This document shows, piece by piece, positions 27,292 through 36,121 of a DNA stretch of 64,000 bases. The position numbers and the translations under genes were made by a program. Below the pieces are notes generated by a model. It had not been told where the DNA came from. It saw nothing but the letters and a program-made list of their open reading frames with translations, and searched no databases. Source of the stretch: Cronobacter malonaticus LMG 23826 (GTDB lineage Bacteria > Pseudomonadota > Gammaproteobacteria > Enterobacterales > Enterobacteriaceae); NCBI RefSeq assembly GCF_001277215.2, contig NZ_CP013941.1, positions 62,001 through 126,000 of the forward strand, written 5' to 3'. The stretch's first letter is position 1. Every line of letters starts with the position of its first letter.

Positions 27292-29309
27292 TGTCTGTCC
27301 TTATTCATTGTCTGAGAGGTGGCCGCACCAGCGTTATCCAGCGCGTCAAGCAGTTCCGTTTTACTCAGCAGCGAAGAGAGCACTTCGCCATTGGGTGTCG
27401 TGGGGCCGAACACGGCGTTAAACGGAATACCACTTGCGCCGTGGCGGCGCAAAAATGTTTCAATTTCCGCAGATGGCTTGCTCCAGTTGCCCTGTAACAG
27501 CACCACGTCATCCTGATGCAACGCGTCCACCACGTCGGGGCGGTGCAGCACCATGACTTCATTGACCTTACAGTTCAGGCACCAGTCGGCGGTGATATCC
27601 ACGAGTATCCGTTTATGCGCTGCAAGCGCGTTATCGAGCGCCGGCTGGCTGAAGGGCTGCCAGTGAAGCGGCCCTTCGCGGCGGCCGTCCGGTGTAGGTG
27701 CCAGAAACGCATATAACCCGGCGCCGAACAGGACGCCGAACGCCAGCGTTCGCAGGTTTTCCCGCTGGCGCGGCAGCATCACTGCGCAGCGCCAGAGAAA
27801 CAGCGCAACCATCAGGCCGCCCGCGATCAGCACGTAGCGCGCCCCCCATTCCTTCGCCAGCAGCGACATCAGCCAGATACTGGAGCCAAGCATCAGCAGC
27901 ACCAGCACCAGGCGCAGTTTGCCCATCCACGGGCCGGGCCGCGGCAGCCAGCGCGCCACGCCGGGCATCAGGCTGACAAGCAGCCACGGCAGGCTCATGC
28001 CGGTGCCGAGCGCGAGAAAAATCAGCCACAGCTGCGGTAATGGCGCTGCCAGCGCAAAAGCGACGGCGGTGCCGAGAAAGGGCGCGGTGCAGGGCGTCGC
28101 CAGCAGCGTCGCGAATGCACCCTCCAGGAAACTGCCGCCCACGCCCTGACCGCCCGCCGTGGCGAGCCGGGTAGTGAGCGCGGCGGGCAGCCTGATCTCC
28201 ACCACGCCCGCGAGGCTGAAACAGAAAGCCCAGGTCACGACCGCCATGGTGGCGATAAACCCGGCATGCTGAAACTGAAAACCCCAGCCGGTCCACGCGC
28301 CCGAGAGCCGCAGCGCGCTCATCACGGCCGCCAGCACCAGGAACGAGAAAATCATCCCGGCGCTGGTGGCGAGAAAGCGGATGCGGGTCTGGCGGCGGTC
28401 CGCCTGCGCCAGCGTCATCAGCGAGGCGAGCTTCATGCCCATCACCGGCAGCACGCAGGGCATCAGGTTCAGAATAAGCCCGCCGAGCAGCGCCACCGCG
28501 ACGGCCTGCCAGAACAGCGGCGCGCCGTCCGGTTTTACCGTCATCTGCTGGCTGGTGGCCCCACTGCTGAGCACCAGCGAAACCGCCTCAATACGACTTG
28601 CGTCTGTCGGTTCACCCCGGTCGTTGAGGGCCGTAAAATGCGCCGTGAGCGTGTCGCCGTCCGTTTCCAGTTGCGGAACCGAAAGCGAAACGTTGTCAGG
28701 GTTATCGGCAAACAGCGCCGGTTGCGGCCAGCCATCGGGTGAAGTCGCCGTCAGGCTGAGCGTTGAACCGCGAGCGGAAACGTTCGTCACCGTAATGTTG
28801 CCGGTGTCTGGCGGAACGGTCGCCATCGCCGCTTGCCAGTCATCATCGAAACCGGGCGACGAGCCATCGGCCAGATCGACATCCAGCGGGAAGGTGTTCA
28901 CCACGCAGAGGTTGCTGCACAGCGAGAGCGTCAGCGTGCCGCGCAGCCGCGCGGTTTCAGCGGTAGTGACTTCAAGCGGAAAGGTCACGCCGTCATCATA
29001 GCCGACCGAACTGAACCCGGCGGCGTCGAAGCGTACCGGCTGCGGCCAGTGCCAGGTGGTCTGCGCTGGAGTTGACCAGTCGATAACGGGCCGGAACCCG
29101 CCGTCGCCTGGCGTCCGCCAGTAGGTTTTCCAGCCTTTATCGAGCGTGATAGGCAGCAGCAGACGCACTTTGCCGTCGGCGGGCGCGCCGCTGCGTACCT
29201 GAATATGGGCGTGGGAAGGCTGCGCCGGTGGCAGCCAGCCGCTGTCCGCAGCCCGGGCCGCAGACACGCTAAGCGCCAGAAGCCACAGGCTTCTGAAAAG
29301 CATTTTCAT
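27288..29309 (-). CDS. DsbD/ScsB-like membrane thiol-disulfide transporter
   Basis: 673 residues: signal peptide (MKMLFRSLWLLALSVSAARA), an immunoglobulin-like N-terminal region with SLCSNLCVVNTFP (a cysteine pair), an eight-helix DsbD core with MPCVLPVMGMKL and ATPCTAPFLGTA (the redox cysteines), and a C-terminal thioredoxin domain with DITADWCLNCKVN (C577/C580). This is the domain order of ScsB, linked to copper tolerance in Salmonella. It passes electrons from cytoplasmic thioredoxin to periplasmic proteins. It precedes dsbG with ATGA overlap and follows a small ScsA-like gene. Confidence 0.9.
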   Translation of the reverse strand: MKMLFRSLWLLALSVSAARAADSGWLPPAQPSHAHIQVRSGAPADGKVRLLLPITLDKGWKTYWRTPGDGGFRPVIDWSTPAQTTWHWPQPVRFDAAGFSSVGYDDGVTFPLEVTTAETARLRGTLTLSLCSNLCVVNTFPLDVDLADGSSPGFDDDWQAAMATVPPDTGNITVTNVSARGSTLSLTATSPDGWPQPALFADNPDNVSLSVPQLETDGDTLTAHFTALNDRGEPTDASRIEAVSLVLSSGATSQQMTVKPDGAPLFWQAVAVALLGGLILNLMPCVLPVMGMKLASLMTLAQADRRQTRIRFLATSAGMIFSFLVLAAVMSALRLSGAWTGWGFQFQHAGFIATMAVVTWAFCFSLAGVVEIRLPAALTTRLATAGGQGVGGSFLEGAFATLLATPCTAPFLGTAVAFALAAPLPQLWLIFLALGTGMSLPWLLVSLMPGVARWLPRPGPWMGKLRLVLVLLMLGSSIWLMSLLAKEWGARYVLIAGGLMVALFLWRCAVMLPRQRENLRTLAFGVLFGAGLYAFLAPTPDGRREGPLHWQPFSQPALDNALAAHKRILVDITADWCLNCKVNEVMVLHRPDVVDALHQDDVVLLQGNWSKPSAEIETFLRRHGASGIPFNAVFGPTTPNGEVLSSLLSKTELLDALDNAGAATSQTMNKDRQ

Positions 29310-29355
29310 CTGTTTTCTCCATGAATAATTAACCGAACAGGACGAACCCGGTCAG

Positions 29356-29745
29356 TCATTCACGGAACACGCAGTTTTTGAGATGTATTCGTCGTTGGGG
29401 AGGGCGGGGGATCGCATCCGGCAGGGCGCGGACGTTCACAGCGATCAGCACAGCAAGCAGGATAACCAGCAGGCCGGGCCAGAGAATAATGGTGTCGAAG
29501 TGGAGCGGCTGCGCGGCAAGCAGCGAGTGCGCGCTGAGTTCACAGGGGGAGAGCGACGGCGTGGTCGCTTCATGACCACTGCTTTGCGTCGTCAGGCCGA
29601 TTTCGGCCGCTTTGACCTGCATCTGATGCAGAATGCTGGCGCGCTGGGTCAGGCAAATCAGCATCACGCAACAGGCAATGACCAAAAGCAGGGTTGCTTT
29701 CAGTTGCCGGTTTTTTGTGTAAGCGGAGCCTGCGGTCGTCATCAT
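29356..29745 (-). CDS. ScsA-like small membrane protein
   Basis: About 130 residues. One N-terminal TM helix (LLLVIACCVMLICLT) and one C-terminal helix (FDTIILWPGLLVILLAVLIA), then a basic tail with RRIHLKNCVFRE. Two other cysteines are present, one in SPCELSAHSL. The C-terminal motif and the context just ahead of a ScsB-like gene recall ScsA, a suppressor of copper sensitivity of unknown biochemistry. Start is uncertain: a GTG further upstream (29814) also opens the frame, and neither has a strong ribosome site. Confidence 0.55.
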   Translation of the reverse strand: MMTTAGSAYTKNRQLKATLLLVIACCVMLICLTQRASILHQMQVKAAEIGLTTQSSGHEATTPSLSPCELSAHSLLAAQPLHFDTIILWPGLLVILLAVLIAVNVRALPDAIPRPPQRRIHLKNCVFRE

Positions 29746-29858
29746 CGGCAAAAGAATAGTGAGCGACCGGTTATCGGGCAAGCGCTGTTTTGTAAAGTAA
29801 TCATGACAATTCACGCCAATTCATTCAGCGCGGCAATAAAACCCGCCCGAACGCAAAC

Positions 29859-30119
29859 TCAGCCGCGATCGTCTTTTGGCCCCAGAAAGTAGAACGCGAA
29901 GGGAAGCGAGATGATAAACGAGAACGGCACGCTGTAAATCAGCACCCACGCGCCCTGCATGATAAACATCGACGCGCTCCAGTGTTCCATCGGCATGTTG
30001 TACTGCTCTTCCACGCCCTCAAACGTGACGCGGGAGACGACCGTCAGTACGGTGATGAAAACAATCACCAGTGCCGTCAGAAATTTTTTCCCGTCACGGG
30101 TACGCAGTTTTTCCAGCAT
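29859..30119 (-). CDS. DUF2798-type membrane protein
   Basis: 86 residues with two TM helices (KKFLTALVIVFITVLTVVS and AWVLIYSVPFSFIISLPFAF) separated by an EHWSASMFIMQG segment typical of DUF2798 proteins. GGAGAGATC precedes the ATG at 30119; an open frame upstream for 59 codons is not membrane-like. Family function is unknown. It lies just upstream of the ScsA-like gene but separated by more than 100 bases. Confidence 0.78.
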   Translation of the reverse strand: MLEKLRTRDGKKFLTALVIVFITVLTVVSRVTFEGVEEQYNMPMEHWSASMFIMQGAWVLIYSVPFSFIISLPFAFYFLGPKDDRG

Positions 30120-30424
30120 GATCTCTCCGGTTTGGTTTTCCCGCGGTGTTTTGGCGTTTGTACCGGCTGGCGGCGCCATGTGGTTGCATAAACAGCGGGA
30201 ATGAAAAGTGGCGCAAGTGTATCGTAAATGGCAGGCAAATGTTACGGTCTGGAGGGATATGTGGCGGCGCGCAAAGGTTTTTTTCAGTGCGTGCAATCTA
30301 TCTTATGTTAAATGGCCGGTAGCTACGCAGGCTATGAACGCTCCTCCTGATAAATTCGATGCCTGTTACTCAAATACCACAGACCGTTTTTGAAAGCGAG
30401 TTGCACTGATTCAGCGGCATTACT

Positions 30425-30448
30425 GCAGGAGAGGAATACCTCTCCTGC
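30425..30448. other. Perfect hairpin 3' of the methyltransferase gene
   Basis: GCAGGAGAGG and CCTCTCCTGC form a perfect 10-base stem with an AATA loop in the 400-base gap between the DUF2798 gene and the methyltransferase. T-runs after it are short, so termination is only possible. The remainder of the gap shows nothing recognisable. Confidence 0.5.
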
Positions 30449-30515
30449 CCTTTACTTAACGTGTTCTGCTAACCCGCGTTACGTCAGAAAACTTTTATAT
30501 TCCGGCACATCGGAA

Positions 30516-31544
30516 TCAGGCGACCACGGCTTCTGCGATGGAAACGTAGCATCCCGTTGTGATGACACGACTAAGCTTCAGCCCTGCACTTGCCAGCAGT
30601 GTGCGTAACGACGCTTCACTGCGTGTCTGTCCGCCGTCAAAACTTGCCAGGAGTAAGAGATCTATTTCATTACCGCCATGCCAGTGGTTCCCTTCAGGAA
30701 TAATGGGTTCCATTATTAGCAGTTTCGATTTCTCATGCATGGCTTTCCGGCAGTTGAGCAGGATATTTCTGGCCTGCTTATCGGGCCAGTCCATTGTGAT
30801 ATATTTTAATAAGTAAAAATCTGCAGAAGGACAGGATTCAAAAAAACTGCCTGGTTGTATTCGCCAGCGCGTATCATCTCCAAGTTCGCCCAGCCGGTGT
30901 CTGGCCAGAATATCAGGCCGATCGAAAAGTATGCCGTGCAGTGTCGGATTACGCCGTAAAATGGCCAGCAATAACCCGCCCATTCCTCCCGCTATGTCTA
31001 CGACTGTTGCATTTTCAGGAAAAGGATAGCTTTCCGATAAAAACCTATTTTCCACCGCTGACATGGATGACATACCGGTATGGAAATCGTAGCCTTCTCT
31101 TTGATTTCCTTTATCTGCCCAGTATTCATAGAAAGACATGCCGTACAGGTTTTTAAAGGAGGACGTGCTGCGCAGGCTCTCTGTCAGGTTGCCGGATGGC
31201 GACCAGAACGTTTTATCGGTCAGCATTAACACAGCCGCACGCAGTGAATAAGGATGATCCGAACAAAGGTACTCCGCTGCAGGGGTGAGGGAGAACCGGC
31301 CATCAGGAGCGGCTTCGAAAATATGTTTCGAAGCGAGCATACGCAGAAGACGATACAATCTGGCTCCGTCCACCTTCAGTTCTGTCGCGAGTTCCTCAGC
31401 GGTTTTCGCGCGTTCTTTCAGTTGGTCTGCCACTCCAGTTTCGGCGGCAGCACGCAGCGCGGCCTGAAAGGTAAACCCCATCGCCTGTTCCAGCAAATAT
31501 GTTGCGGGATCATTTTTTTGACATTTATCTGTAGTTTCTAACAT
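30516..31544 (-). CDS. SAM-dependent O-methyltransferase, plant-COMT/ASMT-like
   Basis: 342 residues. The N-terminal winged helix/dimer domain has LRAAAETGVADQL and GARLYRLLRMLASKHIFE; the C-terminal Rossmann core has the SAM glycine loop TVVDIAGGMGGLLLAILRR and LLIMEPIIPEGNHW. The catalytic region YLLKYITMDWPDKQARNILLNC has a Tyr-Ile-Thr-Met in place of the usual K-x-x-L-H-D-W, so the base His is not in its usual place. ATG 31544 has AGGAG. Such enzymes methylate phenolic or secondary-metabolite hydroxyls. It stands alone here, and GC is lower than in its neighbours. Confidence 0.82.
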   Translation of the reverse strand: MLETTDKCQKNDPATYLLEQAMGFTFQAALRAAAETGVADQLKERAKTAEELATELKVDGARLYRLLRMLASKHIFEAAPDGRFSLTPAAEYLCSDHPYSLRAAVLMLTDKTFWSPSGNLTESLRSTSSFKNLYGMSFYEYWADKGNQREGYDFHTGMSSMSAVENRFLSESYPFPENATVVDIAGGMGGLLLAILRRNPTLHGILFDRPDILARHRLGELGDDTRWRIQPGSFFESCPSADFYLLKYITMDWPDKQARNILLNCRKAMHEKSKLLIMEPIIPEGNHWHGGNEIDLLLLASFDGGQTRSEASLRTLLASAGLKLSRVITTGCYVSIAEAVVA

Positions 31545-32161
31545 TTTGATATTCACTCCTCTGATTCATTATTTATACATATGAAAAATAAGTATTCAGA
31601 AAGGCGCAATATAATATATTTTATGAACGCTTCAGCATCGACGAGAAAACTTCTCCCCGCCACGCATGAAACAGAGATATATATTTATCCCCACGTTGTG
31701 TAATTGTTTCAGCTTTTGCCTGAAATATAATATCCCGGCGAAATAACTAGGGTTAATATCATTAACTTTCATTCTATTGATAATTCAGCGCCACAATCAA
31801 GTGTGGCTCCTCTTTAGTTAAAGTCAAATAGCGTTCTGTTTATATGCGCCATTGTTGTAAAAAATCAAAAAAATGATTCGGGGAATAAGATTTTTGGTCA
31901 TGCCAGAGACTCATGGCTGATTTAAAACCCACCTATCCAGCTAGTGTCAGCCCGGCGAAATGCGTTTGGGGTTAATGCTGGATCTGGCGATAAAAACCAG
32001 ATTATTCAATATGTTATATCCGATAAGAACAGGATGTGGCGAAACGGCATTTTTATCGTGTTTTGAAGCAATCTGGCCTGACATAAACTTTACCTGTCAA
32101 AAGAATATCTGTACTGGTAGATTAAAAAAGCCAGTCACTATAACTCAGAGAAGGAAAAACC
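31545..32161. other. AT-rich intergenic region, no gene recognised
   Basis: About 600 bases between the divergent methyltransferase and SUKH genes. It is AT-rich, with a TTTCAG/CTGAAA hairpin near 31.71 kb and no coding frame with a credible start and family likeness. A short frame at 31960-32199 has no support. A lost toxin gene upstream of the SUKH gene is conceivable but not visible. Confidence 0.6.
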
Positions 32162-32683
32162 ATGCCAGTCTCCTGTGGAAAAATGATTACAGAAGCTGAC
32201 ATCCAGCGCCTGGAAAAAAGATACCGCATCAGCTTGCCTGAAGATTATAAAACGTTCCTTCTGTTAAATAATGGCTTTGTGGTAAAAAGCCCGGATTACT
32301 GTAATTTAACGTATCGCGGTGTCGATGAGGGCGCTATTGCGTTTAACGCTCTGTTTGGGATGCAAGCGAAAAACGATTATTATGATGTCATTTATAATAA
32401 CGATGAGCTATTAAGTGAACTGGATTTTATCGACAGCAAATTAATCATCGGCGACGATCCGGGCGGTAACTATTTTTTGCTGCTGAATGGGGAACACCAG
32501 AAAGGCATATTTTACTGGGACAGAACGCATCTGCATGCGGAAGATACTCTTCAGGATTTTGAGATACCCGAGCAAAATGAGTGCGGGAACCTTTACAGGT
32601 TAAGCGACACGTTTACTGCATTTTTTGAAATGATATCCGAACAAACGCTTGCTCAGGGGATGAAGGTCAATCGTGATCTGTAA
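32162..32683 (+). CDS. SMI1/KNR4 (SUKH) family protein, immunity type
   Basis: 173 residues with the SUKH signature: an N-terminal helix [27 protein letters not shown], the [13 protein letters not shown] turn, [12 protein letters not shown] and a late FTAFFEMI helix. SUKH proteins neutralise polymorphic toxins, including nuclease toxins of contact-dependent systems. GAAGGA precedes the ATG. No toxin gene is adjacent, so this looks like an orphan immunity gene. AT content is higher than in neighbours, a sign of possible transfer. Confidence 0.85.
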   Translation: MPVSCGKMITEADIQRLEKRYRISLPEDYKTFLLLNNGFVVKSPDYCNLTYRGVDEGAIAFNALFGMQAKNDYYDVIYNNDELLSELDFIDSKLIIGDDPGGNYFLLLNGEHQKGIFYWDRTHLHAEDTLQDFEIPEQNECGNLYRLSDTFTAFFEMISEQTLAQGMKVNRDL

Positions 32684-32799
32684 GAGTATCACTGACCCCG
32701 CGTCGCCATTTTCCGCGCCAGCGCGCTGCCAGAAATGGTACTATCTTACTCATAACGCCCTGTCCCGACAGGCATAAACACCACCATCAGGAACGCCCT

Positions 32800-33045
32800 A
32801 TGAGTAATGATATTCCTATCAAGTTTTATGACATCGCTGACGAGTACGCGACGGAAACAGAGCTGCCGGTAAGCGCTGCGGAGCGCGATCGCCTGGCGCA
32901 CTACTTCCAGCTGTTAATCACCCGACTGATGAACAACGAAGAGATCAGCGAAGAAGCTCAGCATGAGATGGCGCGCGAAGCGGGGATCCCTGAGGGGCGT
33001 ATCGATGAAATCGCCAACTTCCTGAATCAGTGGGGCAACGAGTAA
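32800..33045 (+). CDS. ymjA: YmjA-like DUF2543 protein
   Basis: 81 residues, very close to E. coli Ymj[40 protein letters not shown] and the C-terminus [15 protein letters not shown]. It is a small soluble helical protein of unknown function. It is followed by a bidirectional terminator and converges on the ABC transporter operon. Confidence 0.92.
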   Translation: MSNDIPIKFYDIADEYATETELPVSAAERDRLAHYFQLLITRLMNNEEISEEAQHEMAREAGIPEGRIDEIANFLNQWGNE

Positions 33046-33071
33046 CGCCCCTGCGCCGCTCAGCCTTTGCG

Positions 33072-33104
33072 AAAAAAAACGGCCCCTTTACGGGGCCGTT
33101 TTAC
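33072..33104. terminator. Terminator between ymjA and ABC operon
   Basis: AAAACGGCCCC and GGGGCCGTTTT flank a TTTAC loop. T-runs on both strands suit the convergent genes. Confidence 0.9.
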
Positions 33105-33118
33105 GTTACGGTTTTTGA

Positions 33119-33877
33119 TTAAACAAAGTGGATGTGCTTTTTGCCGTGATGGGGTGAAACCTCAATGCGCGCCTCCACCTTGAAGACCTCGCGCAGCATC
33201 GCTTCCGTCAGCACCTCATCCGGCGTCCCGCTCGCCACCACCTGCCCGCCCTGCATCACAATCAGCGCATCGCAGAACATCGCGGCGTGGTTGAGATCGT
33301 GCAACGCCACAATGCTCGTCACCGGCAGTTCGCTGATGAGGCGCATCAGGTGCATCTGGTGATGAATATCGAGATGGTTGGTCGGTTCATCCAGCAAAAT
33401 CTCGCCGGGCGACTGCGCCAGCGCCCGGGCGATATGCACGCGCTGCCGCTCGCCGCCGGAAAGATGCTGCCACCCGTCGTCGCGGCGGTTGAACATATCC
33501 ACGCGCTCCAGTGCCTGGCGCACAATCTCATCATCCTGGTGAGTCCAGGATGAGAGCGGCGAATGGTGCGGGATCCGTCCAAGCTTCACCACGTCGCGCA
33601 CGCAAATATTGGCGTCGGTCATGGCGTGCTGTTCAACGAACGCCACGCGCTGCGCCAGCTTTTTCCTGGACAACCGCGCGATATCGCCATCGTCCAGCAA
33701 CACCCTGCCCGCATCCGGGCGGCGAAGCCCCGCGAGAATGCGCAGCAGCGAGGATTTCCCGGAGCCGTTCGGGCCGAGCAGGCCAAGCGTTTGTCCAGTC
33801 GGCACGCTCAGCGACACGTTATTCACGATGCGCTTTTTACCCGCCGACCAGCTGATGTTTTCCGCGCGGATGCTCAT
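33119..33877 (-). CDS. Iron-siderophore-type ABC transporter ATP-binding protein
   Basis: 252 residues. Walker A GPNGSGKSSLL, signature LSGGERQRVHIARALA, Walker B EILLDEPTNHLD and the switch His in ALHDLNHAAMF are intact. This is the FecE/FhuC/BtuD class. The C-terminus is histidine-rich (SPHHGKKHIHFV). Its ATG overlaps the permease stop by 4 bases. It energises import of an iron-chelate across the inner membrane; the exact chelate is unknown. Confidence 0.92.
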   Translation of the reverse strand: MSIRAENISWSAGKKRIVNNVSLSVPTGQTLGLLGPNGSGKSSLLRILAGLRRPDAGRVLLDDGDIARLSRKKLAQRVAFVEQHAMTDANICVRDVVKLGRIPHHSPLSSWTHQDDEIVRQALERVDMFNRRDDGWQHLSGGERQRVHIARALAQSPGEILLDEPTNHLDIHHQMHLMRLISELPVTSIVALHDLNHAAMFCDALIVMQGGQVVASGTPDEVLTEAMLREVFKVEARIEVSPHHGKKHIHFV

Positions 33878-34914
33878 GAGAATCTCCTTGAGCGATACAG
33901 AATCACCGCAAAGAACGGTACGCCGACCAGCGCGGTGACCACGCCCACCGGCAGGCTCTGCGGCGCTATCAGCGTGCGCGAGGCGATGTCCGCCAGCACC
34001 ATCAGGATGGCACCCATCATCGCGCAGGCGATCAGCAACCGGCGATGCAGCGGGCCGAAGAAATAGCGCATCACGTGCGGCACCACCAGCCCGACAAAAC
34101 CAATCGAGCCCGCCATGCTGACAATGGCCGCCGTCATCAACGCCGTTACCGCAAAGAGGATCAGGCGCACGTAACCGACCGGAATGCCGAGCGAGGCCGC
34201 CGCGTCATCGCCAAAGGTAAAGGCGTCCAGCGCTTTGGCGTGCCACAGGCAGACCGCCAGCCCAATGACGACAACCGCCAGGACGAGCTGAAATTCCGGC
34301 CAGCGCACGCCGCTGAAGCTACCGAGCAGCCAGAACATCACATCGCGCGCCTGTTGTGCGCTGGCGGCGGTGCTGATGGTATAGGCGGTGATGGCGTTGA
34401 AAAGCTGTGAGGCGGCGACGCCTGCGAGGATCGTGCGCTCATTGCCGCCGCGCGCGCCGTTGGTCAGCAGTGCCACGAACGCGAACGCGGCGAATGCCCC
34501 GGTAAACGCGCCCACAGAGAGCGACACCGCCCCGCTGCCGATGCCGAGCACGACGATTGACACCGCGCCGGTCGACGCCCCGGCGGAGACGCCGAGCACG
34601 TAGGGTTCCGCCAGCGCGTTTTTCAGCAGGCTTTGCAGCACCGCGCCGCAAATAGCCAGGCCCGCGCCGCTGCACGCGGCCACCAGCGCCCGGCTGAGAC
34701 GGAAATCCCAGATAACCGTTTCATGGATGCGGTTAAGCGGCACGGCGGTCAGGCCGAGCTTGTTAGTCACCGCCGCAAAGGTGGTTTGCAGCGGAATGGA
34801 GAGTTCGCCGATGCCCACGCTCAGTGCGATCACCAGCGCGAGCACGACGACAGAAAGCGCCAGCAGGATGAACGACGGCAGACGCCGGGTGACGGTTAAA
34901 GAGACGTCCGCCAT
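33874..34914 (-). CDS. FecCD-family ABC permease
   Basis: 346 residues and about ten TM helices, with the BtuC/FecD features EPYVLGVSAGASTGAVSIV, GVRWPEFQLVL and the cytoplasmic GSIGFVGLVVPHVMRYFFGP that contacts the ATPase. It overlaps both neighbours by 4 bases (ATGA), giving a translationally coupled operon: binding protein, permease, ATPase. One permease gene implies a homodimer. Confidence 0.92.
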   Translation of the reverse strand: MADVSLTVTRRLPSFILLALSVVVLALVIALSVGIGELSIPLQTTFAAVTNKLGLTAVPLNRIHETVIWDFRLSRALVAACSGAGLAICGAVLQSLLKNALAEPYVLGVSAGASTGAVSIVVLGIGSGAVSLSVGAFTGAFAAFAFVALLTNGARGGNERTILAGVAASQLFNAITAYTISTAASAQQARDVMFWLLGSFSGVRWPEFQLVLAVVVIGLAVCLWHAKALDAFTFGDDAAASLGIPVGYVRLILFAVTALMTAAIVSMAGSIGFVGLVVPHVMRYFFGPLHRRLLIACAMMGAILMVLADIASRTLIAPQSLPVGVVTALVGVPFFAVILYRSRRFS

Positions 34915-35921
34915 CAGTTCAGCCCGAGCTTCTCAAGCTGCGCCGCCACCTGCTCCGCGCCGTAGAGGGTGCGGATGGTCGGGTTCATCGCCTGGCCGTC
35001 CATCACCACGATATGCCCCTTTTTCACCGCGTCGAGCTGGCTGACCGCCGGATCGGTTTTCAGGAACTGGATTTTCGCGTCGGCGTTATCCAGCGCCCAG
35101 CGGTTGCGGTCAAGGCTGGAAACGACGATCACATCCGGGTTGGTGGCGATGATGCTCTCCCAGCTCAGCGTCGGCCATTCGCTTTCAGACGTGACGGCAT
35201 TATGGCCGCCGAGCAGATGCGCGATGTAACCCGAAGCGCCGTTTTTGCCGCCGACATAGGCGTCAGCGGAAGGCGACGCGCTGGAGAACCAGAAGAGATA
35301 CGACAGGTTTTTATGATTTTTGCCGAATTTTTCTTTCAGGGCCGCTTCGCGCGCTTTGAAATCTTTGGTGAGCGCCTCACCGCGCGCCTCGACGTTGAAA
35401 ATTTTCGCCAGATCGTCGATTTCTTTATAAAGGTACGTCATATCCCACAGCTGGCTGCGGCTGCCGTAGATATCGCCAGTGTTTTTCTTCGTAACGCAGA
35501 CGCCAGGTGACAGATAGCTGTTAATACCCACCGCCGCGAAATCTTCACGCTTCGCGACTTTACTGTCCGGGCCTAACAGCAGCGGGATCTGCGCGGCGAC
35601 AAAATCCGGATTCTGCGCAAGGATCGACTCCAGCGTCGGGATCTCAACCGTCAGCAGTTTGACCTTTTCATTTTGCTTCGCGAGCTGCGGCAACACTTTT
35701 GTCGGCCAGAAGGCACTGGCGGCCATTTTGTCTTCAAGTCCCAGCAGCAGCATGATTTCGGCGGTGTTCTGCCCGAGCGCCACCATGCGCTCCGGCGCTT
35801 TCGTAAAGGTGACTTTCATGCCGCAGTTATCAAGGGTCAGCGGGTATTGTGTGGCAAGAACGGGCGCCGAAGCGGCGCAGAGCAGGCAGAGCGCCAGCGC
35901 GTTTTTTACTAAAGCATTCAT
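34914..35921 (-). CDS. Periplasmic iron-chelate-binding protein
   Basis: 335 residues: signal peptide (MNALVKNALALCLLCAASAPVLA), then a two-lobe class III binding protein with APERMVALGQNTAEIMLLLGLED in the first lobe and AHLLGGHNAVTSES, WESIIATNPDVIVV in the second. It is soluble rather than lipid-anchored, as there is no lipobox. ATG 35921 was chosen because AAGG is nine bases upstream; two further in-frame ATGs exist upstream. First gene of the operon, with a Fur-like site ahead. Ligand is unknown; iron-siderophore or heme-like chelate is most likely. Confidence 0.85.
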   Translation of the reverse strand: MNALVKNALALCLLCAASAPVLATQYPLTLDNCGMKVTFTKAPERMVALGQNTAEIMLLLGLEDKMAASAFWPTKVLPQLAKQNEKVKLLTVEIPTLESILAQNPDFVAAQIPLLLGPDSKVAKREDFAAVGINSYLSPGVCVTKKNTGDIYGSRSQLWDMTYLYKEIDDLAKIFNVEARGEALTKDFKAREAALKEKFGKNHKNLSYLFWFSSASPSADAYVGGKNGASGYIAHLLGGHNAVTSESEWPTLSWESIIATNPDVIVVSSLDRNRWALDNADAKIQFLKTDPAVSQLDAVKKGHIVVMDGQAMNPTIRTLYGAEQVAAQLEKLGLN

Positions 35922-36002
35922 CAACATCAACCTTAACGTGTTTTTATCGCCGCATGCCGCACGGGAATGGTTACGGGCCGGACAAATTAGAATTTGTATT
36001 AT

Positions 36003-36021
36003 GCAAATGAAAATCATTCTT
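36003..36021. promoter_or_regulatory. Candidate Fur box between ABC operon and MFS gene
   Basis: GCAAATGAAAATCATTCTT matches 14 of 19 positions of the Fur consensus GATAATGATAATCATTATC. It sits between the divergent binding-protein and MFS genes, so iron repression of both is plausible. Confidence 0.6.
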
Positions 36022-36121
36022 AAGAGGAGGTCTTATACCGGGGCGCCTGCGGGAAGTCAATATCGCCTCGTAAGCGGTTTTTGGCCGGTGAAAGTTGCCA
36101 GAGACGGCGCAAATATGTTTT

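Noticed and set aside
31960..32199. 79-codon frame upstream of the SUKH gene
   Set aside because: Overlaps the SUKH start and has no likeness or start signal.
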